Part shown: positions 52,301-60,000 of the stretch, piece after piece
Layout: each line of letters opens with the position of its first letter
Position numbering within the stretch: the first letter of the stretch is position 1
NCBI RefSeq assembly: GCF_029227915.1
Contig: NC_079879.1
Coordinates: 5,830,001 to 5,890,000 of the forward strand
Source: Hydractinia symbiolongicarpus
Lineage: Eukaryota; Cnidaria; Hydrozoa; Anthoathecata; Hydractiniidae
Direction of reading: 5' to 3'
DNA: 60,000 bases
Program-made: the position numbers and the translations under genes
Notes under the pieces: generated by a model
The model's database searches: none
What the model saw: the letters and a program-made list of their open reading frames with translations, nothing else
What the model was told of the DNA's origin: nothing

Positions 52301-55146
52301 CTACTGGGAAGTCTCGTATTGACGTTTCAGGCCAAAATTGGTATTTGTTTTCGACAAAATTTGGCACAGTTAACAAAAAGAGTATGCTGAACATAATGGT
52401 GACATAATAATTTTGATTTTTGTCACCTAAATGTCATTTTAGGCCAAAATTGGTCCAAAAATTAAAACTACTTCATTTTCAACAAAAATTGGCAAAGTTA
52501 ACAAAAAAAGTATGCTGAACATAATGGTGACATCAAAATTTTGATTTTTGTCACCTAAATGCTATTTTAGGCCAAAATTGGTCCAAAAATTAAAACCACT
52601 TCATTTTCGGCTAAATCTGGCACAGTTAACAAATAAAGTATGCTGAAAATGATGATGGTACAAAAGTTTGATTTTTTGTCACCTAAATGTCATTTCAGGA
52701 CAAAATTTATCCAAAAATTAAAACTGCTTTATTTTCGACAAAAATTGACACAGTTAATAAAAAAGTATGCTGAAAATGATGGTCACATCAAAATTTTGAT
52801 TTTTTGTCAACTAATGCCGTTTAAGACCATAAACGTTTCAATCGCAAGACTTTCAACCATGAATGATAGGCCGTATTTTTTGTTAGCAATTTCTTTTAAA
52901 ATGTGAGTTTAATGACACGTTTCGATTTGTTTGCGTTTGTTGTAAGGTGTGCTTTATCTTCAGAGGTTCATGCACCGAACCCCTTCGAATGTTTGGCACA
53001 ATAACACAACGAATTAGCAGGTTTTCATCAAAAATTTTGGTAGCGCGCGGAAATTCTTAGAGCCCCCAGGGCTTCTTGTTTGCTGCTTCATATGTTCTGC
53101 TTGATCAGTTCTGTGAGACATACTCACTCTCACTCTCACCTTTAAATCACGGGCAAGGAGATAAATGTTCAAGATGTACTTCAGCTCTTCTTGTCTCATG
53201 ACTATTGTCACACTTTACGTCATTACTGCGAGTTTCAATCAACGTACAAACTTTTCATAATTTCAGGCCTAAAAAAAAACTTTCAGGCGTAAATACGAAA
53301 CCAAATAAAAAATGATTCGTTCTTTATTGCTGCTTTTTCTAATTTTATAGTTTTGTTCTCACTTTAAAGCGGTGTTTGTACTAACGTTTTGTTGTTATAG
53401 GAAGGAGAATCCTCTATACAATTTGCGAATCGTGTTAAGAAAGATATAGCTCGTCAGGGAGGACTTGTAGATCTTGTATGGTATGAAGATTTTTTTCTGT
53501 TACCTTTTCTATTGTCATCTATAGCTAAAGAACATGAATGCATCATAAAAACATAGTTTCTTTAAATAGTTAAGAATTTTGATTAGAGAGAAATGAATAG
53601 CAGGAATTTTCTTTGTAGTTTTATATAGGCTAATACTAATCTCAAGATAATAGTTTTTTTACAACTTCCTGCATTTTTTGTTGTTGCTGTTTTTGCAAAT
53701 AGACCTGTTTCCATATCTATTTACGTTCCGTGAAATACTTATATGAAGTTGCAGAATAAGATGAAAAAAAGTTGGTTATGACCAATTTCCAAGATGCTGG
53801 TTGTTCACATACTTAAAAACTAACCACGTTTTTAGAACAGTGTAAATACACTTTCACTGTTTTCTAGTAAATTTAAAACTATAACTTAATGTACGCTTTA
53901 CTAACGCTCGGTGGCACTTCATATTACACTGGCCAGTTTAAAAAATGAAACTAGCTTACTATTAGCCAGTCAGCATAGCTAATAAGCAAAACAGCAAGTG
54001 GCTATGTAACCTGCCACCCGGAAACAATATATTGGAAATTTCATTTTGAGCTCTCCCTTCCCTAAAAACCAATGATGTTGAATATTAAATATGCTTGACA
54101 AATGATTTTTTTTACAAGAACATACGAGTTTCTGCTGTAAACGTGTTAATTTTTGGCCAAATCTTTGTCTCAATGTTCTTAAAAACTAGTTCCTTTTGCA
54201 TTTTGTTTTTTCGCTTATACATAAAATCTTGAAAATTAAAGTTTAAGTGTGACATGAAAAGCATTGTAGGACAAAATTTTACAATTGTATAATTTTTTTC
54301 TTTATTGGCAATACGGTAAAACCGTTCGAGTAACTATTTTTTTTTTTTTTAAGGAACAATTTATAAATTGCTTTGTTAAGTGATTCAAGGAAAAATTTGT
54401 TTTGAACGAACAAAATCAGTGAAAATTTCAATTCCCTGAAAAAGTACCAAGATAGTCGCCCTTTGAATTCAATGTCAACCTTATTTTGGAATTTTGAATA
54501 ATTTTTTTACTAAATACAATCTAGGTCAGAGGCTTAATGTGACAAAACTAACCAAGAGGAAAGTTAAAAGTCTAACTTGCCCCACCATGAAAATAAAGTC
54601 AAATTAGTATCCTATTCTAAAATCACAAAGCGTGAAATGTTTCAAAAACTTCCAAAACAACCCTTGTGTCACTTGGAAACAAATAAACGCGGCAAGACAC
54701 CCCTAACAATTGGTCAATTATTATTTCAAAAGCACAGTCAGTAAGCCTGGCTAATATTATTTTTACAGATATTGTTTGAAAAATAAGGTACACCCAATAA
54801 CTGGAGTTACAGGATATGTATCAGCAACATCACCAATTTTGAAGCCAGTAATACCTAGTTCATTCAACACCAAAAAAAATTAACGAATCAGTAGAACGGT
54901 CCAGTTTCTTCTTGCATTACTTCGCTGCAAACGAAAAATTTACTCATAACCAATCTCGTTTTCGTGTTATTCGGTATATTAGTATGTATATTTTTCGGAA
55001 TGAAAATAAATATGGGAATAGGTCTATTGTTGTCAAAACAGCGTCACTTTGTTTGTAGGGATGGTGGTTTAAAAAGAGCTGCAGCGCCTGATCGTCTCAA
55101 AGAACAACGACAACAGGAGTTTGCCACCCGATTGAAAACTGAGTAA
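43329..55146 (+). CDS. GPAT3/4: GPAT3/GPAT4-like glycerol-3-phosphate acyltransferase, 15 exons
   Basis: The enzyme acylates glycerol-3-phosphate at the endoplasmic reticulum, the first step of glycerolipid synthesis. Exons: 43329-43466, 44226-44277, 44352-44473, 45637-45679, 45940-45994, 46076-46141, 49145-49219, 49311-49400, 49697-49790, 50126-50241, 50510-50565, 51634-51719, 51916-52044, 53401-53480, 55059-55146. All junctions are GT-AG with matching phases, and the sum is 1290 nt (429 residues), close to vertebrate GPAT3 (434). Visible features: an N-terminal hydrophobic helix, two membrane helices in exons 6-7, motif I NHTSPID, a GQMQGGIMG block, FFERGEMKDR, motif III FPEGTCINN and VYPVAIK-like IIYPVAIK, then WAIVCDIWYLPP. 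No defect is seen. Introns carry a LINE end, a MITE, a hairpin and a dispersed repeat. Confidence 0.93.
43490..43985 (+). mobile_element. LINE 3' end inside GPAT intron 1
   Basis: The open frame encodes the C-terminal end of a non-LTR reverse transcriptase: LYEACVRSVMLYNSETWAVK, LERNDMRMVRWMCNASLRDK, IRRLNWLGHLERMEGDNWV and GRPRKTWQGVIRRDL. A short 3' untranslated part ending ACGTTAAGCCGAGA and a (TGA)n tail follows at 43965-43985. This 5'-truncated copy is in the same orientation as the host gene. Confidence 0.85.
45490..45554. repeat. Perfect 29-bp-arm hairpin in GPAT intron 3
   Basis: ACAGTGCAACAATCTGGTTT begins the left arm, which is followed by a 7-nt loop (TGAAATG) and an exactly complementary right arm. 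A transcript of the host gene would fold into a 29-bp duplex without mismatches. Confidence 0.85.
46683..47486. mobile_element. MITE copy B, TTAA-flanked, in GPAT intron 6
   Basis: Ends GGTGGCCGTAACCC and the complement of GGTCGCAGTAACCC, with TTAA on both sides (46679-46682, 47487-47490). The body is homologous to 2180-2883 in reverse, with about 100 extra bases near the left end. The ends have diverged more than in copy A. Confidence 0.8.
47848..47950 (+). pseudogene. Cys-rich P2X7-C-terminal-like fragment in intron
   Basis: WMCKKCGDLKCAEMCKCEDY is open for about 30 codons, with the same Cys spacing idea as 11731-11877. Too short to assign; probably a relic of the same multicopy family. 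Confidence 0.3.
48757..48775. repeat. (TTTA)n microsatellite
   Basis: Short TTTA run within the long intron 6 of the acyltransferase gene. Confidence 0.7.
52130..53010. mobile_element. Repeat element with ~120-bp internal tandem array, copy B
   Basis: Inverse orientation relative to 10485-11405. It contains GGAAATTCTTTAAAACCGTC and GAGAAAAAATCGACC at one side, four ~120-bp units with GGCCAAAATTGGTCCAAAAA in the middle, and CCGAACCCCTTCGAATGTTT at the other. It lies in intron 13 of the acyltransferase gene. Confidence 0.7.
53481..55058 (+). other. GPAT last intron, nothing recognised
   Basis: AT-rich, with no protein-like frame or clear repeat pair. Confidence 0.5.
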
Positions 55147-57307
55147 ATGATGAACCTGGGATCCACTACCATCCATCAATAACTTGAGATCACGTTAAAT
55201 TGTTGTTTTGTGCATCAATGAATGGTGGAAGGGAGAGTTTATCTTCAAAACAATTCAGTCACGTGACATTGGTTGTTGCTTCGGTCGTGTCTAAAATCTT
55301 TGGTGTTTACATAACAGTATACGACAGTATAGCAACATTTTTAATTTCCCGATATTTTTACAAGGAAAAAAAACAATTTAAATAATTTATGGTGAAATTT
55401 TACAGTGAGTGATAGGCTACTATGTTATCCAGTTCTAATATTTTTTATTTTGCATACACGAAGAGAGCTTTACATGGTTGATTTTTTTGTGTGTTCCTAA
55501 ATACAACCTTAACAACCTCGTCCCTGTTCATCTTGCGATTTAGAGATTATTCATAAATAACGAATTCAGTAGGAGTCTGGGAACAACAATGTTTTTTTTA
55601 TATAAGGTTAAGCCTCCATCGATGGGCGTTCAAATTAGGATAATGAATTAATTTTCAGATTAATATTATTCTTGCAAATGTACACAAATAAAAACTACTA
55701 TTAATGATATTCTAGATATTTATAAATTCAATTTCTATTATTTGAGTTTTTAACGAAATAAAGTTGGAACCGCATTTTAATTAGTTAAAGTAATGTCCGC
55801 TCGTTTGTGTCATCACATCACTGCTATATTTGATATACATATAATTTTGTTCCGTTTACAAAAAAAAATGACTTTTGTAAATAAAACTTTATCGCCACTT
55901 ATAATTATTTCTATCCATTACTATCTTCGCAATCTTAGATCTACCATGTGAATTCCTTACGCAAGGCTTGCTCATGATTTTTTTGATTAAACGAGTTAAA
56001 ATGGCGCGAACTCGGGGTTAGTCGGTTAAAGAGAGTTCAAAAGTGTATACTAACGTGAAACAAGATAGTTGTACAGCTATGAAGCTGTGGAACCAATGTT
56101 ATGACGGAGCTGGGTTTTTTTGTTACTGAGGATACACAAAACCTATTTCTAATCATTAACGCATTGCAAACCAATAAAAACTTGAGCCTCGCTTGCCTAG
56201 CCTTTGCAACAGGTGATGCTAGACTAATTATTAAAAATCGTGTTTATTACTTTTCAGTTAAAAGTTGTACCAGTAAAAGCATGTTTTAATAACACAACAT
56301 CCCTGCATAAGAGCTAGTTTATGTCAATAAAATATATACAGCATTGAGAAAACACTTAAAGCATTAAAGATAAGAAATTCATTAAGGCAACAAAAGGTTG
56401 ACTTTGCAATTTAGGTAGCATAACTAATGCTTGGTGCTTGTTTTACAGAGGAAAAATTAAACAGGGTGGCTAAATTGTAGAACCCTCCTGTTTAGTCACT
56501 GAGCAGTGAGCTCAATAATAATATGCATATTTTATTTAAACTGGTAGCCGAATTGTTATTTTGTGCCAAGGACGCCTGTAAAAGGATGACAGGGAGATAT
56601 ATCATGGGCGAAAATCTAAAGATATCTGGGATGTCAACCGTTGTTTTATGGGTTGAAGGCTAGTCCAATAGAACACACTTTGAGACATGGTCTGCAAAAA
56701 ATTTCTACAAATCTGAGCAATTTCAGACTAGTTCCATTGTGATGTGGTGTTGTATATGTTCCCAAGATCTTTTGCACAAATCGACAGGCAAAATAAGCAT
56801 GCGATAAGCCGTAGACCAACCAGCCTGTTACAAACTTTAATTTTCAGTGAAGGCATCTTAATTTGATCTTAAAATTAAAATCTAGTTTTTGCATGCAGAT
56901 TATAATTTACATTATACATCAGTGAAAAAATGCTACTAGATACTTTTTAACCATAACTTGACCTCTCAGGGTGAACTGATAATTAGCCTTTAACTTTAGT
57001 TAGCCATTACAGGATAATTATACGATACATGCAGTAAAAAAGAGCTGCTTGTATGGCTAATTATACGGTAGAGATCTGATCTGCTTAAATTTCTGTACTT
57101 TTCTTCGATATCGATATTCCAATAGTCATCTACCTAGTTCCATAGCATGTTATGCTTCAATAAAAACAAGAAAAGAACAAGAAACGACTGCGCGTGAAAG
57201 ATATTTATTTTTAAACTCATATATACCGGCTAATTAACCGTCTAAATTCAGACTTTGCTTTCATCACAACAAATATGACAGCTGTTACTGTATAATTGGC
57301 CATATAA

Positions 57308-57345
<38 letters not shown>

Positions 57346-57460
57346 GCAGATTCAATTTATGAATGCTCTTGAAACGACAACGCTGATTTTATGGAAAAGC
57401 ATTGAAAAGACGTAGTCAGAAAAACATGGAGAAGTCATACATTACAAAATCGACATATTA
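55147..57460. other. GPAT 3' flank and intergenic, no gene recognised
   Basis: The 3' untranslated region should begin here; AATAAA-type signals occur (e.g. near 55755) but are common in AT-rich DNA. An (AT)n run lies at 57316-57341. A short open frame near 55200 has no homology that I can see. Confidence 0.45.
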
Positions 57461-57467
57461 AAGCTAC

Positions 57468-57550
57468 GGGGACACAGTGAAACATTTTCATGCGATTGCC
57501 ACAAAAAATTGTTTTGTTGCAATCGCATAAAAATGTTTCACTGTGTCCCC
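57468..57550. repeat. 32-bp-arm hairpin next to MADF relic
   Basis: GGGGACACAGTGAAACATTT starts the left arm. The right arm is its complement with one mismatch, around a 19-nt loop. The GGGGACACAGTG ends look like terminal inverted repeats brought close together, so it may be a very short MITE. Confidence 0.75.
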
Positions 57551-57753
57551 ACATCAAATATCCTCATTCTGCAACATTTTTCGCTCAAATTTTTGTTGCT
57601 GCACAAAATTTTCATGTTGCAAATAAGGATCAGGAAAAAAATTTTTATTTTAACCAATCAAATTCATTTAAAAACTCAACACAAATCAAAACAAACGTTT
57701 TTCAATCACAACAAATTGACGAGACTTCGAACTAAACTACATAAGACTTCAAC

Positions 57754-58110
57754 ATGGCGCAAGATCAAGCGAAGCAAAAACTTTCGGAAGAAGAAAAAAA
57801 TGAACTTATTAAATTTTAAAACGAAAACAAATCACTGTGGTCTTCCGAAGTCAATTTTCGGAATAAAGAAGAGAAAGCGGAGGTCAACACCTAAAAAAAG
57901 TTTTTAATGGAAAATATACCGAAGCTTTTCTTGATAAGAACTTTCATGCTCTCCGTACTGCTTTCATACGAGAGCGGAAAGAATACCAACAGAAAGAGTC
58001 AAAAAAGAAGTTAACAGAATAAATTGATAGAGTTGAGAAGAAAGTAACATTTGATATCGAGGAGAAAGAAATTGTGAAAGGCTCCATCGACCTTCCTACG
58101 TTGTAACCAT
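57754..58110 (+). pseudogene. MADF-domain protein relic, likely Harbinger-associated
   Basis: The frame starts MAQDQAKQKLSEEEKNELIK, then meets a TAA where an aromatic residue is expected, and continues NENKSLWSSEVNFRNKEEK. A shifted frame adds YTEAFLDKNFHALRTAF and a basic helical end. The pattern LIxFY-x-N-x2-LW is typical of MADF domains, which occur in DNA-binding proteins of PIF/Harbinger transposons and in host regulators. At least two stops and one frameshift make it non-functional. Confidence 0.55.
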
Positions 58111-58199
58111 GACCTTGTCCAAATAGATCGTTTGGATTGTTTTTTCTTTGTTTCTTCTTCATCAAAAGTGCAATAGAAGCGATTATTATACTTCGATCA

Positions 58200-60000
58200 T
58201 GCACAAGCGTGGAAATTCCGTCAAAACGTAAACATCGAAGCTCATTTATATCACTAGGATAAAATATTTTATTCTATTGCTATGTTGATGCAAACACAAT
58301 AAATTATGATGTATGAAAAAAGCATCATAGCTAAAATTTGCAGGATTATTAATACAAAAGCTATATATGCCTCCCTACTACTTTGTGGCTAGCTTAAGGT
58401 TGGTAAAAAACAACACAAGAAGTAACAATGGCTAGCCCAAAATAGACTTATACCAAACTAAATGGAAACTTGAGAGAAATATTAAATTGCCATCTAACTG
58501 ACACTGACTACGGTAGCTGGTCTGTGTAGGCCAAAATAATAAAAAACATTTTACTAAGATTTACATAGGTGTGATAGTATAGAAAACATACGCAGCATTT
58601 ACAAGACAAAAAGAGATCTTTTTCAAACCTGAGCTATGCAGCTTTTAAAATGGCAGATTAAACGTCAATTTTACTAACCGCGTCTGAGATACGCATATCT
58701 TCTCTTAAATCCCAGAAGATCAGGATTTTGTTTGAGCTTTCGGCCGAAACTAAAGCTGTGTGTTCCACAGCTAAATATAAACACGATACCAACATCGGTT
58801 AAGAATTTAATCGCTATTTCATTTTTTTTTTGATTTCGCGAATTAATAGCTTCATTAAAATTTGTGAGTATTTATTTTCGCGATTAGCAAATTTCTATTA
58901 CATAATTTGGCATGTATAATGTTTATATATATAGGAATACCACATCTCAAACCAGGGTGGGCATTATTCTTGTTTCTCTGTTGTTCTAAAAAAAACTTAT
59001 TGTTTTTAACCTAACAGTCAGATGTTTTTATAAAGCGTTGAGTGTAGCACAAGTTTATGCTATTCATCAAATAGTTGAAGGCATTTCTTCCTTCATCAAC
59101 ATCAAATTCTGTGTCTTAATAAAGTTCATTGGTCATTGATGTGGGTTGTCAGATAGGAAGTGACCGACTGACAACTCTCCATACAGGTTGCGCAATGTCA
59201 GCTAAGGAATATATATATATATACCAGCACGATGGAAAAAGAGAAGGAGACGAAACTGAAAATCTTCTATTGTACTTATTGGCTGTTAAGTGCGTTTGAC
59301 TATATTTGTAGAACACTGATGCCTTTGTCTGCTAAATTTTGCCAAGATTGTAGGTGACTTAAGAATCGTCACTTCTCTGAAATCACCTCTTTACCGTGGT
59401 AATAAGTCTTAATACATGAATCTAATGTTTCCTATTTGGTATTTTTGATTTATAACGATTGTTTTCTTTAAAATGATAATGTTATCTATAAAAATCGTCG
59501 ATGTTTTGTAAAAAATGTGAATCTCAAATTCATTGTGACTGACAATTTAAATAAGATTTGTAGGAAGCTTAGGACCTTCTCCCCAGACCGAATTACGCGC
59601 CGCCTACGGTACTTTTGCCCATATCAAGCAATTTTTTTGCAACTTTTTGAATATTGCTGAAGGCGTCAAGTGATCAATAGTTCGCAGCAGATAAGCTTTT
59701 AAATTGTCCTCATATGCGTAACCCAGGTGTACCGCGTTTAAAATCTGCAAATCATTCTTCTAGCGCGCTTGTATTACACAACCTATTCACGTCGGTGCCT
59801 AAGAAGGTACCAATATTTAGGGAAAACTGTTATGTGATGTCAGCAACAGTTGGCCAGTTTTACGTCCTTGAAACTAACCGAATAAAATTTCATTCTGTAA
59901 AGTTACCAAGTGCAAAGCTTCCCCTGCCTTGTTTTAAAATACATGCCACCATACTTGATTTTTCGCTAAAGGATCATGTTTTTTAGCAATTGTTAGCCCA
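58200..60000. other. Right edge, no gene recognised
   Basis: Intergenic-looking AT-rich DNA with an (AT)n run near 59208-59223. An open frame from 59714 (90 codons) shows no family resemblance or exon signals. Confidence 0.45.

Noticed and set aside
59714-59986. 90-codon open frame near the right edge
   Set aside because: No recognisable family, no splice or start context, and AT-rich DNA yields such frames by chance.

Overview
The window is AT-rich animal genomic DNA with large introns, dense short repeats and many decayed transposons. The two host genes and the kinds of mobile-element protein point to an invertebrate metazoan, most likely a cnidarian (medusozoan). The phylum is inference from family recognition; no species is claimed.

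Layout. Positions 382-9461 (minus) hold seven coding exons of a TOPBP1-like BRCT-repeat DNA-damage checkpoint gene whose 3' end runs off the left edge. Positions 9.5-16.6 kb are mostly repeats: an element with ~120-bp internal tandem repeats, relics of two multicopy protein families, a tRNA-derived SINE and a nuclease-like transposon ORF. Positions 16653-32977 are one Maverick/Polinton-type element of about 16.3 kb with ~310-bp terminal inverted repeats. Positions 33.8-43 kb hold a Ty3/gypsy relic, a 3.1-kb hAT-like element, a broken Ulp1-protease/PHD gene and a 1.1-kb element with satellite-like repeats. Positions 43329-55146 (plus) contain what looks like a complete 15-exon GPAT3/GPAT4-type glycerol-3-phosphate acyltransferase gene, whose introns host a LINE 3' end, a MITE, a perfect hairpin and a second copy of the 120-bp-repeat element. 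Positions 55.2-60 kb are intergenic, with a hairpin and a MADF-domain relic.

The Polinton encodes a protein-primed family B DNA polymerase, an rve-type integrase, an FtsK/A32-like packaging ATPase, a double-jelly-roll-type major capsid protein, two zinc-finger proteins that share a hairpin leader, and about a dozen small, mostly unnamed proteins, several with membrane segments. It is no longer intact. The capsid gene, a zinc-finger gene and a structural-protein candidate carry in-frame stops; the polymerase, integrase and ATPase carry frameshifts; the polymerase Exo I aspartate is Asn and the motif B Asn is missing; the integrase lacks a visible second catalytic aspartate. Several small genes remain open, which suggests moderate age.

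The most interesting non-standard signals are: (1) a recurring TATAATAAA(C/G)ATG start motif on unrelated Polinton genes; (2) a 28-bp palindrome carrying two divergent start codons; (3) a conserved hairpin leader in front of two paralogous zinc-finger genes on opposite strands; and (4) a perfect 29-bp-arm hairpin inside an acyltransferase intron.
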